Source: Gemmatimonadota bacterium
GTDB lineage: Bacteria > Latescibacterota > UBA2968 > UBA8231
Direction: 5' to 3'
Length of the DNA stretch: 64,000 bases
NCBI GenBank assembly: GCA_018672475.1
Contig: JABHFS010000203.1
Span: forward strand, 1-64,000
Shown here: positions 51,267-59,303 of the stretch, in pieces
Layout: each line of letters begins with the position of its first letter
Numbering within the stretch: position 1 is the first letter of the stretch
Notes under the pieces: generated by a model
What the model saw: only the letters and a program-made list of their open reading frames with translations
Told to the model about the DNA's origin: nothing
Databases searched by the model: none
Translations under genes and position numbers: made by a program

Positions 51267-52352
51267 TCAGCGCTCGGGCGCAAAGCGGCTCATATCGCGT
51301 CCCGGCACCCCCTCCGCAATCCATCGAGCGATAATCTGACCGGTAATCGGCCCCAATAAAACCCCATTCTTATAATGGCCAGAGGCTACAAAAACTCGTG
51401 GGAACGCTTGCAGCGGTCCGATGAGCGGCCGCCCGTTTTTGGGTTTGGGGCGCAAACCAGCCCGATGGCTCAAAAAGGGCAATACCCCGCCCAGGACTTT
51501 CTCCACCCGCGCACTAAGATCCACAACCGCAGCCGCCGTCGTCCGCAAATCGAAACCGACTTCTTCCACTGTAGCCCCCACGAGCGTCTCATCGCCGTCT
51601 GGGACCATATAATGCCCGTCAACATGCACTAGATGTTGCAGCGGGCATCCTGCAAATCGCGCATGCTGGCCCCTCACCGGACGCACCGTGACCTGGGCTC
51701 CCAACTGTCCGGCCAATTCTCCCGACCAAGCCCCGGCGGCCAATACGGCAAAATCGGCACAGTGATTCCCCTGTTCCGTTGCAATCTCAACACCTTCGCC
51801 CCGTTGCGCAATCTGCACGACGCGATCACCACAAAGCGCCACGGCGCCACGGCGGGCCGCCGACGCCCATAGTGCCGCACCCAATTTCGACGGATCGACC
51901 CGGTGATCACCGGGAAAATACAAGCCTCCCCAAACCTCTGCCGCCAGCGCCGGTTCCATCTCGCGCAAGGCCCGTCCATCGAGCCGGTCGACCGGACAAC
52001 CCCGCTCCCGACTCGAAGCCAATAATTCTTCGAGTCTCCATTCGTCAGAAGGATTGAGATAGAGTTCAATGCTGCCCAAAGGCCGCCAGCCGACATCCAC
52101 GCCCATTTCCACCGCTAGATCGGCGGCCAAGCGCGCATGTAACGCGTAACCGTCGCGGAAGAGACCCGCATAAGAGCTGGTGCCGCCATTAAAACGGGTG
52201 AGTACGCCAAGAGAGGCGCGAGTAGTCGGAGAGGGGGGGGTTGTACTATCGAGTAAGACGACCTCGATGTCCTGTCGACTGAGAAAATAAGCTACCGAGC
52301 GCCCGACAATACCGGCGCCCACCACCAGGACCCGCGTCCCGGAAGAAGCCAT
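51267..52352 (-). CDS. FAD-dependent D-amino-acid/glycine oxidase family enzyme
   Basis: DAO-family flavoenzyme of 361 aa. N-terminal VLVVGAGIVGRSVAYFLSRQ, FAD loop RASLGVLTRFNGG, VRPVRGQHARF and the closing ASGHYKNGVLLGPITGQII, as in ThiO/DadA proteins. No covalent-flavin Cys is apparent. It starts one base after the aldolase gene's stop, so it belongs to the microcompartment operon as last or next to last gene. It could make a 2-oxo acid (an aldolase substrate) from an amino acid; this is inferred from order only. Confidence 0.83.
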   Translation of the reverse strand: MASSGTRVLVVGAGIVGRSVAYFLSRQDIEVVLLDSTTPPSPTTRASLGVLTRFNGGTSSYAGLFRDGYALHARLAADLAVEMGVDVGWRPLGSIELYLNPSDEWRLEELLASSRERGCPVDRLDGRALREMEPALAAEVWGGLYFPGDHRVDPSKLGAALWASAARRGAVALCGDRVVQIAQRGEGVEIATEQGNHCADFAVLAAGAWSGELAGQLGAQVTVRPVRGQHARFAGCPLQHLVHVDGHYMVPDGDETLVGATVEEVGFDLRTTAAAVVDLSARVEKVLGGVLPFLSHRAGLRPKPKNGRPLIGPLQAFPRVFVASGHYKNGVLLGPITGQIIARWIAEGVPGRDMSRFAPER

Positions 52353-53540
52353 CTACCGACCGATGATAGACGGCAGGTTGGTCACCGGGCAGGCACGAGG
52401 TCCACGAACATCATAGCCCATATCGGCGAGCACGCAGTTGATCTGAGACTCCAGACTGAGCAAGTACTCCTGCTCTTCAGCGCTCGAAGAGGCGCGCGGC
52501 GGCCCTACATCAAAACCCCGTGCCGCGATACCGGTCTTAAAACCCTCGGGGAAATTGACCCCTAAGAGCATCAAATTGATCAAGTCGAGAATGCGATACT
52601 GCAAAGTCCGAGCGCGCTCGATATCGCCGGCGCGAGCTTTATCATATAATTCGACGATCACTTCCGGAATGATACCCGAGGTCGCGATAGTACCGCCGCT
52701 CGCGCCCATCATCACCGAGGGCAGTAGCATTTCTTCGCAACCAACCAATACCACATAATCGGGACGCACGGCGCGCAGGCGATGCATGGTGTTGATCAAC
52801 CGGGGTTGGTCGCGACTCGAATCTTTGGTGCCAAAAATCCGTTCGTACGGCAGCAAGCGCTCCATCAAGTCCAGCGAAATTTCCTGAGTAAATTGTGGAA
52901 TATTATAAAGCAGAATATCGAGCGGCGATTCTTGCGCAATCTCGGCGAAATACTCGAAAAGACTTTCGTCGGAAATTTTGTAATAATAGGGGGGCACCAA
53001 CGAAATGGCGTCGACACCATTAATCGAGGCATAAAATTCGGCCATCTTCAATACGTCGCGCAAATTGGCTTCGCTGGCCCCTGCCAACACCGGGACCCGT
53101 CCCTGATTTACCTCACAGATCAACCGCACCACATCCTGGCGCTCCTCCCACGACAAGCGCACGAACTCACCGGTGCTGCCATTCGGATAGAGCCCCTGAA
53201 TCCCCGATTCGATCAGCCAGTTGATATAGCGTTCCATCTCAGGGTAATTGATTTTACCCTGGCTATCGAAGATTACGATATTCGGACAGAAAATACCCGT
53301 AAAGGCCTTGCGGCCGCCCGAGCTTACAGCCGGGGCAGGGGCCGTTTTACGAGGCTGTAAAGGTGATTGCGGCGCTTGTTTTCCGGCTTCGCGACGAATG
53401 ACCTCAACCCCCTGGTCGCGCAGGAAATCCTGCGCCGAAGGCGTCAACTTGGCCCTTGGACAAATCTCGACCTGCCGTTCCCCCGAAAGTCTCCCTTCCA
53501 GCGTCTGGGCGGTTATTACCGAATCGTCGATACGTATCAT
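52353..53540 (-). CDS. N-acetylneuraminate lyase/DHDPS-type aldolase with microcompartment N-terminal module
   Basis: Protein of 395 aa. Residues 1-50 form a module (IRIDDSVITAQTLEGRLSGE, LTPSAQDFLRDQGVEVIRR) also found on the Cys-rich protein at 55310. A Pro/Ala linker (51-80) leads to a class I aldolase barrel: NGSTGEFVRLSWEE (GTTGE-type loop), LLYNIPQF (Tyr), and the Schiff-base Lys in FGTKDSSRD. Family reactions cleave a 2-oxo acid into pyruvate and an aldehyde. Placed between shell genes and next to an aldehyde dehydrogenase/PduL pair, it is the best candidate for the signature enzyme of the compartment. Confidence 0.85.
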   Translation of the reverse strand: MIRIDDSVITAQTLEGRLSGERQVEICPRAKLTPSAQDFLRDQGVEVIRREAGKQAPQSPLQPRKTAPAPAVSSGGRKAFTGIFCPNIVIFDSQGKINYPEMERYINWLIESGIQGLYPNGSTGEFVRLSWEERQDVVRLICEVNQGRVPVLAGASEANLRDVLKMAEFYASINGVDAISLVPPYYYKISDESLFEYFAEIAQESPLDILLYNIPQFTQEISLDLMERLLPYERIFGTKDSSRDQPRLINTMHRLRAVRPDYVVLVGCEEMLLPSVMMGASGGTIATSGIIPEVIVELYDKARAGDIERARTLQYRILDLINLMLLGVNFPEGFKTGIAARGFDVGPPRASSSAEEQEYLLSLESQINCVLADMGYDVRGPRACPVTNLPSIIGR

Positions 53541-53577
53541 TTCTATATCCTCAATTTCCTAAGCGGCACTATTCCGG

Positions 53578-54729
53578 CTAAACATGCGGCAAACAGCCTT
53601 CCACACCACCGTATAGTTGCGGAATCACGCAGGCAGACACCAATTCGCCGTGCTTAACGGCCTCTTGCCGCCCCGCGTCGATAGCCACCCGTACCGCGCC
53701 GACATCGCCGCGGATTATGGTGGCCGTTAAATAATAGCCAACCTTATAAGAGCCTTCGTATTCGACATTGGCGGATTTGAGCATTTGATCGACCGCGCTA
53801 ACCAAGGCCACGGTACTACGCGTCTCAAGAAGCCCCATCGCCCGCCGCGAGCCGCCCTGTCTAGCCCCCTCGACCACCCCGGCGAAACAGGCGACCAACT
53901 CTGGATCGGGACGGGAAACCACCGCTGAGGCGTCGAGATGGTCCGGCACTTCGACCGATGCGACACCGGCGGCGACCGCCACTTGCACATCATCGAGATG
54001 GCCTGTGGCCAGTGCCGTAATGCGCCCGCCACTGCCAATATTCAACCGCTCGACCTGTATATCAGCGGCTTTAATCATCGCGTCGGCGCCACTGATGACC
54101 GTGGCGTAGCCGACCGTCTCCAGTAACCCCATCGCGCCGATGGCACGAGCTTCGGCCACCGGCTCAGCCGGCAACAGCGCCCCCAGACCACTGATCGGCT
54201 GCGGCAGGACGAGCGTCGCGTACACCGTGCCTACCCGCTCAGCGGCCTTGCGACCGGCCTCGACCGCCGTCTGCACCGCCGCCACATCACCAAAAACCGG
54301 CGCATGGCATAACGCCCCACCGATAAAGGCCCAGCCCCCCAATACAACATTGGCCGACTTAACCATCGCGTCGGCGCCGACAATCAGCGGCGTCAACCCC
54401 TGTGTCTCCAAAAGACCGATCGCCCGTTGACCGACTTGGCCTGTACCGAGGCCGCCACCGTGCGGCATCGCGTCAACCGCCATGGCCTCAGGACGCGGTA
54501 CGACACGTGAGCTAATCAACTCGCCAGAGCGATTGGCTTGAGCCTCACCTATGCTAATCGCCGTCTGCACTGCCGCGACTTGTCCTTCGATTGCTACTGT
54601 AAGCCACCCGGAACCAATGCCGTGCCGACCGCAAATCTGTACTTCCGCCGACTTAAGCATCGCGTCGGTCGCTGCCATCAACGATGCCATACCACGAGTT
54701 TCGAGAATACCTATGGCTGCCTTAGACAC
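53578..54729 (-). CDS. BMC shell protein with four tandem BMC domains
   Basis: One uninterrupted frame of 383 aa. GTG 54729 has GGAGG five bases upstream and overlaps the BMC-T stop by 8. Four complete BMC (Pfam00936-type) domains of 76 residues each: 5-80 (AIGILETRGMASLMAATDAM), 103-178 (AIGLLETQGLTPLIVGADAM), 199-274 (AMGLLETVGYATVISGADAM) and 297-372 (AMGLLETRSTVALVSAVDQM), joined by 22-, 20- and 22-residue linkers. Each has the ETxG strand, the GSG/GG pore region and a [VI]-x-P-[RQ] end strand. Known shell proteins have one (BMC-H) or two (BMC-T) domains. Three chains would supply twelve domains, that is two pseudohexamers. Confidence 0.92.
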   Translation of the reverse strand: MSKAAIGILETRGMASLMAATDAMLKSAEVQICGRHGIGSGWLTVAIEGQVAAVQTAISIGEAQANRSGELISSRVVPRPEAMAVDAMPHGGGLGTGQVGQRAIGLLETQGLTPLIVGADAMVKSANVVLGGWAFIGGALCHAPVFGDVAAVQTAVEAGRKAAERVGTVYATLVLPQPISGLGALLPAEPVAEARAIGAMGLLETVGYATVISGADAMIKAADIQVERLNIGSGGRITALATGHLDDVQVAVAAGVASVEVPDHLDASAVVSRPDPELVACFAGVVEGARQGGSRRAMGLLETRSTVALVSAVDQMLKSANVEYEGSYKVGYYLTATIIRGDVGAVRVAIDAGRQEAVKHGELVSACVIPQLYGGVEGCLPHV

Positions 54730-55306
54730 CCCCACCTCCCATCGGCATCCCATAGGCGGCAAGTATTTCCGGCCGCGGCTGTGGGATCAACGCCGTACCC
54801 ATCAGGTGTTCATAGGTGGCAAGTTCGCCACGCGCAATGGCAATCGCCTCCTTGACCGCACCGACATCGCCCAAAACCAGCGAACACACCACCCGGTCGT
54901 GGACCGTCAATACGTTAATCACTTCGACGGCAGCCGTCTTGACCATCTGGTCATTTGTATGGATGTGAACCCCGTAGCCCCGCGTTTCGACAAGCCCCAA
55001 GGCGCCTGCGCGAAACTCGGCATCAGTGCGCACAGGAAAAGTGACAAAACTGCGGCAGGCGGGTTCAGGTTGGTTAAGCGGTGCAGCGACTACGTGCTCG
55101 ACAATACCTTTGGCCGCCTCTTCGCCATTTTTGAGCGCAGCGGCCACATCGCTGATCGAACCGCTAAAAAAAACGGTGGTATAACCGCCGATGGACTCCC
55201 AGCCCATTAACTGGACATCCGCCGACTTACAGGCAGCGTCGGCGCCGACAATTCCTGCGGCGACCCCTTCTACTTCAATCATCCCGATGGCTGGATCCAT
55301 ACCCAT
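54722..55306 (-). CDS. BMC-T shell protein (two BMC domains)
   Basis: Protein of 194 aa forming pseudohexameric trimers in the shell facet. Domain 1 (AIGMIEVEGVAAGIVGADAA, MGWESIGGYTTVFFSGSISD) and domain 2 (ALGLVETRGYGVHIHTNDQM, SLVLGDVGAVKEAIAIA) are divergent from each other. GGY in domain 1 and the VHDRV segment in domain 2 would line the central pore. It ends in a Gly-rich tail whose codons overlap the ribosome-binding site of the four-domain gene, so translation of the two is coupled. Confidence 0.92.
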   Translation of the reverse strand: MGMDPAIGMIEVEGVAAGIVGADAACKSADVQLMGWESIGGYTTVFFSGSISDVAAALKNGEEAAKGIVEHVVAAPLNQPEPACRSFVTFPVRTDAEFRAGALGLVETRGYGVHIHTNDQMVKTAAVEVINVLTVHDRVVCSLVLGDVGAVKEAIAIARGELATYEHLMGTALIPQPRPEILAAYGMPMGGGGV

Positions 55307-55309
55307 AGA

Positions 55310-55798
55310 TTAGTCTTCCAACCTGTGCGCAACGATCTCGGAGATCCGCCGAACCAGTTCTTCCGGATCAGAGGCCTTGCCTCTTGCGACGAGTTGCATA
55401 AGCGTCTTGTGCCGATTGCACCCCTCACAACTGGCCTCGGCGTCACCTTCCCGTTTTAACTTGTGAATCGCACAGTCATGGCAACACGACGGCTCGACAT
55501 AACCCGAACCAAATTCTTTGTGTTGACAGCCGCAGGAGCGGTCGGGATGCTCGCACCGCCCCTCACTGATGATCTGGCCTGCGGTTTCCGCCGTATCCGG
55601 TTGCCCCGCATTCGAACTCGTCGCCGCCGAAACTCCATCACCCCGACTCACCTGTAAACGGTGCTGGCGAATATAGTCCCAAGCCGTAGGCGTCAAAATT
55701 GCGTCGGGTACAAAACTGAACTCCCTTTCGCCCTGATGCGCCCGACTGAGCAAATCGCCGGTGACAACCGTATCATCTATGTGCAAGACCGCGGCCAC
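55310..55798 (-). CDS. microcompartment-associated Cys-rich protein
   Basis: 162 aa, GTG start overlapping the gap after the BMC-H stop. Residues 1-52 (HIDDTVVTGDLLSRAHQGE, ILTPTAWDYIRQHRLQVSRG) match the N-terminal module of the aldolase at 52353. After a Ser/Thr linker come clustered cysteines: CEHPDRSCGCQHKEF, SCCHDCAIHKLK and CEGCNRHKTLMQLV, nine in about 55 residues with several His. These suggest bound Zn or Fe-S centres. Candidate roles are electron transfer or metal handling at the shell. No known family is recognised. Confidence 0.75.
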   Translation of the reverse strand: MAAVLHIDDTVVTGDLLSRAHQGEREFSFVPDAILTPTAWDYIRQHRLQVSRGDGVSAATSSNAGQPDTAETAGQIISEGRCEHPDRSCGCQHKEFGSGYVEPSCCHDCAIHKLKREGDAEASCEGCNRHKTLMQLVARGKASDPEELVRRISEIVAHRLED

Positions 55799-55802
55799 TC
55801 AG

Positions 55803-56066
55803 CTACCCGATATGGCCCGCCAGCCCATCAGCTGGGCGAGGAATCACATGCACGCTGCGCAGTTCACCAACGCGCTGGGCAGCTTGTGCGCCAGCGTCGA
55901 CCGCCGCTTTGACCGCCGCCACATCGCCCTCGACCAACACCGCCACCATGCCGCTACCGACGCGCTTCTGGCCCGCATAGCTCACATCTGCCGTCTTCAA
56001 CATCGCGTCAAGTGCCTCAACGACACAGACCAGACCGCGGGTCTCTACCATACCCAATGCTTTCAT
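55803..56066 (-). CDS. BMC-H shell protein
   Basis: Single-domain hexameric shell protein of 87 aa: [40 protein letters not shown] with the GSG pore loop, [17 protein letters not shown] and HVIPRP. AGGAGG precedes the ATG. It is the only free-standing one-domain BMC-H in the window and probably the bulk facet protein. Confidence 0.95.
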   Translation of the reverse strand: MKALGMVETRGLVCVVEALDAMLKTADVSYAGQKRVGSGMVAVLVEGDVAAVKAAVDAGAQAAQRVGELRSVHVIPRPADGLAGHIG

Positions 56067-56079
56067 TATCTATCCTCCT

Positions 56080-56643
56080 CTACAAGTATAGCGCGACGAG
56101 ATCGTCGTGGGGGCGGGGAATGACGTGCTGCGAAACCAGTTCGCCCACACGCTCAGCAGCCTCAGACCCGGCACTAACCGAAGCCTGCACCGAACCAACA
56201 TCTCCGCTGACCATAACGGTGACATAACCGCCACCAATCTCCTGGATCTTGAGAATATCGACATCAGCCGCCTTGCTCATCGCGTCAGCTGCCTCGATCA
56301 CGCCTGTCGCCCCCTTGGTCTCAATTAGCCCCAAAGCCCGAACGGCACCATCGGAGCGGTCGTCATCATCAGCGCGCTCCGGCACGATCGCGCTCAGCTC
56401 GTTGTGTGGACGGGGAATCACATGCACCGAGTGTACCTGACCAACCCTAGCCGCCGCCGTCGAGCCGGCATCGACCGCCGATTTGACCGCCGCTACATCG
56501 CCCGAGCAAAAAATAGTCACCAGACCGGAACCAACTTTGTCCCAGCCCAACAGCTGCACGCTAGCCGCCTTGGCCATCGCATCGCCGGCTTCGATCACCC
56601 CGACCAGCCCTACGGTTTCCACCATGCCTATTGCATCCGACAT
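56080..56643 (-). CDS. tandem BMC-H fusion shell protein
   Basis: 187 aa containing two BMC-H-like domains: AIGMVETVGLVGVIEAGDAM to [12 protein letters not shown] (about 4-84) and ALGLIETKGATGVIEAADAM to SQHVIPRPHDDL (about 101-181). Both keep the HVIPRPH ending and the SGDV segment of hexamer-forming proteins, unlike typical BMC-T, whose halves diverge. A very acidic linker (ERADDDDRSDG) joins them. AGGAGG precedes the ATG. Pores would alternate GSG and GGG. Confidence 0.9.
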   Translation of the reverse strand: MSDAIGMVETVGLVGVIEAGDAMAKAASVQLLGWDKVGSGLVTIFCSGDVAAVKSAVDAGSTAAARVGQVHSVHVIPRPHNELSAIVPERADDDDRSDGAVRALGLIETKGATGVIEAADAMSKAADVDILKIQEIGGGYVTVMVSGDVGSVQASVSAGSEAAERVGELVSQHVIPRPHDDLVALYL

Positions 56644-56680
56644 CGCTTACCTCCTAAGTAATTGTGCGAATTTCTCATGT

Positions 56681-57394
56681 TTATTTTTCTAAGTGTACCT
56701 TGCGGGCATTCGCCAAATCAACGGCGTTGCCTTCGTCCGTATCGATGTGAACTTCCAAACGCTCCTTGTCGCTAATCCGACTGATCAGTCCCTCAAACAC
56801 CCCGCCCTGGTCACCATCTATGACCAATCGCATCGGATCCCCCGGCTCGACGCCATAATACTCGGCTTCGGCCGGACTCATATGCACGTGGCGCGCCGCC
56901 CGTATCACCCCGTGGTCCAACTCCAAACCGCCGGCCGGCCCCACCAGATAACAACCCGGGGTGCCCGCAGTGTCGCTGCTGATACGCACGGGTGCGTCGA
57001 TCCCCAGGAAACGGGCATCGGTAAACGCCAGCTCGACTTGATTATACTCTCGCAACGGCCCCAAAATTCGCACATTGGCGATCATCTGTTTGCGCGGCCC
57101 AAAGACCGACACCGTCTGTTGCGAGGCGAAAGCGCCCTGTTGGTAGAGCATCTTCTGCACCGTTAATTCCACGCCAGCACCAAAAAGCACGTCCATCGCC
57201 TGCTGGTTGAGATGGATATGGCGCGCGGAGATACTGACGACCAACCTCGGTGCAGCAGGTATATCCGTTGCAGCTGCCCGTCCCAACTGCGCATCGGGCA
57301 ACTGATCGTAGACCGCCCGGCGCACCAGCGCCTCGATCTGCGCTCGATCCATACCCGCTCCCGTTGCCGCGATTTTTTCTATATCCAATGCCAT
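56681..57394 (-). CDS. pduL: PduL-type phosphotransacylase of the microcompartment
   Basis: Zinc enzyme that converts acyl-CoA to acyl phosphate and recycles CoA in the lumen. 237 aa: an N-terminal extension with an amphipathic helix (DRAQIEALVRRAVYDQLP), the usual encapsulation signal, then the two PduL barrels with VSISARHIHLN, MIANVRILGPLREYNQVEL, RAARHVHMSPAEAEYYGV and the end HIDTDEGNA. The His residues of RHIHL and RHVHM bind zinc. Four bases from the BMC-P gene. Confidence 0.94.
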   Translation of the reverse strand: MALDIEKIAATGAGMDRAQIEALVRRAVYDQLPDAQLGRAAATDIPAAPRLVVSISARHIHLNQQAMDVLFGAGVELTVQKMLYQQGAFASQQTVSVFGPRKQMIANVRILGPLREYNQVELAFTDARFLGIDAPVRISSDTAGTPGCYLVGPAGGLELDHGVIRAARHVHMSPAEAEYYGVEPGDPMRLVIDGDQGGVFEGLISRISDKERLEVHIDTDEGNAVDLANARKVHLEK

Positions 57395-57397
57395 ACT

Positions 57398-57697
57398 CTA
57401 TGCCTGCAGCTGCAAATTTTTGCCCAACGCCTGCAGTGAATCGACGATCCCGACAATCACTGCGTCGGTCGGAACTTTAGCAAACTCCGGCGCAATCCGC
57501 GCCGAGCTGCCCTGTACCACAATGACCAACTCGCCCTTGCCCGCCTGAACGGCGTCGACACAGACCATATCACGCCCCGTCGTAACCAGACCGTGCTCTC
57601 TCACCGATACGATTTCGACGACTAGAAGCTTCTTGCCGTTGAGGCTTGGGACTTTCGCGGATGAAACCACGTGCCCCTTGACCTGACCTAAGAGCAT
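57398..57697 (-). CDS. BMC-P (EutN/CcmL) vertex protein
   Basis: Pentamer that caps shell vertices, 99 aa: LGQVKGHVVSSAKVPSLNGK, LLVVEIV, DMVCVDAVQAGKGELVIVVQ, SSAR and DAVIVGIVDSL. Its start overlaps the aldehyde dehydrogenase stop (TAATG). Very similar to the satellite BMC-P at 61816, less so to the other two. Confidence 0.94.
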   Translation of the reverse strand: MLLGQVKGHVVSSAKVPSLNGKKLLVVEIVSVREHGLVTTGRDMVCVDAVQAGKGELVIVVQGSSARIAPEFAKVPTDAVIVGIVDSLQALGKNLQLQA

Positions 57698-59118
57698 TAG
57701 GTGATACGGAAGTAGTCGACCAAGGCGCAGCGACGCTGGCGGGTAAAAGTCCTTGGCGAAGTCAATCCTTCGCCTGTGGGCCCAGCGATCGAATAGGTTC
57801 CAAAACCCTCACCGCCCAAACCGACGCCGGCATACGAGGGACCGTTCTTAACAAAAATGGTAGTATTGGCGGCGCGGGCCATGCGGTGCATATTTTCGAT
57901 ATTGCGCGAGTGAATGATCGCGGTGTGCCCGTAGCCATTTTCAGAGATCACCGCCTCGCGGATCGCCTGGTCGATATTCGGGACACGCACAATCGGCAGA
58001 AAGGGCATCATCTGCTCCTCCCGCACGAAGACATGGTTGGCGTCGGTCTCGCCGATAAGCATCCGCAACGAATCGTCAAGTTTTAGCCCAATGCGCTCAC
58101 CCAACACTGAAGCATTGCGCCCGACCAGTTCGCGATTGGCCATCGGGTGCCCGTCCGGCCCGTCGACAAAAGCCACCTGTGATAGCGCGTCGATCTGTTG
58201 CGCATTGAGTTCGTAGGCGCTGTACTGGACCATCAGCCGTTTGAGTTCGTCGGCGATGCTGTCGATGGCGAAAACCTGTTTCTCGCCGAGACAAAGAATA
58301 TTGTTGTCGAAAGCGCCGCCGTCGATAATATCGCGGGCCGCCTTGGCCAGGTCGGCGGTCTCGTCGACAACCACTGGAGGGTTGCCTGGACCGGCGACGA
58401 TGGCCTTCTTGGGGCTGGCCAGCGCGGCTTGCGCGACACCCGGCCCACCGGTCACCAACAACAAGCGAATCCCCGGATGGTTGAAAAGGTCATTAGCCGA
58501 CTCCAATGTCGGTTCTTCGACTGCGGTCACCAAGTTGGCCGGACCACCGACCTTAACCACCGCCTCGTTGATCAGCCGTACTGCAAACATCGAGACCTTC
58601 TTACCTGCCGGATGCACATTGAAGACCACTGAGTTGCCGGCTGAGACGATGCAAATCGCATTATTGACCATCGTCGGAACAGGATGAGTAGAGGGGGTAA
58701 CCGCACCGATAACGCCATAGGGTGCCATTTCGACCACCGTTAGCCCATTATCACCCGTCCATGAGGTCGCCTCTAAGTCTTCAACGCCGGGTGTGCTGTC
58801 GGCGGCGACCTGATGCTTGAGGATCTTATCCTCATAGCGCCCCATGCCCGTCTCAGCCAAAGCCCGACGCGAAAACTCCTCGGCGTATTCGCGCGAGGTT
58901 CGGCGAAAAGCCTCGACGATCTGCTTGCGCTGTTCGAGCGACATTTCCACTAATTGCTGTTGGGCACGGGTAGCAGCCTGGACCGCGGCGTCGATGGTCT
59001 GGAATACACCGCCCTCTCCCCCAGCCGTGCTGCCGCCGCCCGTATTGCTGGTGACGACGCGCTGGACCACTTCTTCGACGATTTTGCGTATATGTTCTTC
59101 GTTGACGTTTTGGGCCAC
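57697..59118 (-). CDS. CoA-acylating aldehyde dehydrogenase (PduP/EutE-like)
   Basis: First gene of the shell operon, GTG start with AGGAAA upstream. 473 aa. Residues 4-24 (VNEEHIRKIVEEVVQRVV) form the amphipathic encapsulation helix, joined by a Gly-rich linker to the ALDH fold: APYGVIGAVTPSTHPVP, LVTGGPGVAQAAL, AGPGNPPVVVD and catalytic Cys276 in FDNNILCLGEKQVF. It oxidises an aldehyde with NAD+ to acyl-CoA. With PduL it forms the conserved core of aldehyde-oxidising metabolosomes. Confidence 0.95.
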   Translation of the reverse strand: MAQNVNEEHIRKIVEEVVQRVVTSNTGGGSTAGGEGGVFQTIDAAVQAATRAQQQLVEMSLEQRKQIVEAFRRTSREYAEEFSRRALAETGMGRYEDKILKHQVAADSTPGVEDLEATSWTGDNGLTVVEMAPYGVIGAVTPSTHPVPTMVNNAICIVSAGNSVVFNVHPAGKKVSMFAVRLINEAVVKVGGPANLVTAVEEPTLESANDLFNHPGIRLLLVTGGPGVAQAALASPKKAIVAGPGNPPVVVDETADLAKAARDIIDGGAFDNNILCLGEKQVFAIDSIADELKRLMVQYSAYELNAQQIDALSQVAFVDGPDGHPMANRELVGRNASVLGERIGLKLDDSLRMLIGETDANHVFVREEQMMPFLPIVRVPNIDQAIREAVISENGYGHTAIIHSRNIENMHRMARAANTTIFVKNGPSYAGVGLGGEGFGTYSIAGPTGEGLTSPRTFTRQRRCALVDYFRIT

Positions 59119-59138
59119 GCTATTTTCCTCGCATTCGG

Positions 59139-59169
59139 GCTTCTACACTATTTCGTGCTTCTACACTAT
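59139..59169 (-). promoter_or_regulatory. two 13-bp direct repeats upstream of the shell operon
   Basis: GCTTCTACACTAT occurs at 59139-59151 and 59157-59169 (minus strand ATAGTGTAGAAGC), 18 bases apart start to start, 21-51 bases before the first gene's start codon. The spacing is near two helical turns, as for a dimeric regulator. Confidence 0.45.
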
Positions 59170-59218
59170 ATAAAAACACATAAGTAAGATCAGAAAAATA
59201 GTCGGCCTCTCACGGTGC

Positions 59219-59264
59219 GTCAAGGTCCATTTGCCTTGACATTCGCCCCAGGGACACCCTACCT
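59219..59264 (+). promoter_or_regulatory. predicted promoter and inverted repeat before the FAH gene
   Basis: GTCAAGG (59219-59225) and CCTTGAC (59234-59240) form an inverted repeat with an 8-base spacer. A perfect TTGACA (59236-59241) overlaps its right arm; the matching -10 about 59259-59265 (CTACCT/TACCTT) is weak, suggesting an activator or repressor acts here. Confidence 0.35.
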
Positions 59265-59303
59265 TGAAATTTCTGCAAATTACGGAAAACCAAGGAGAAA
59301 GAT

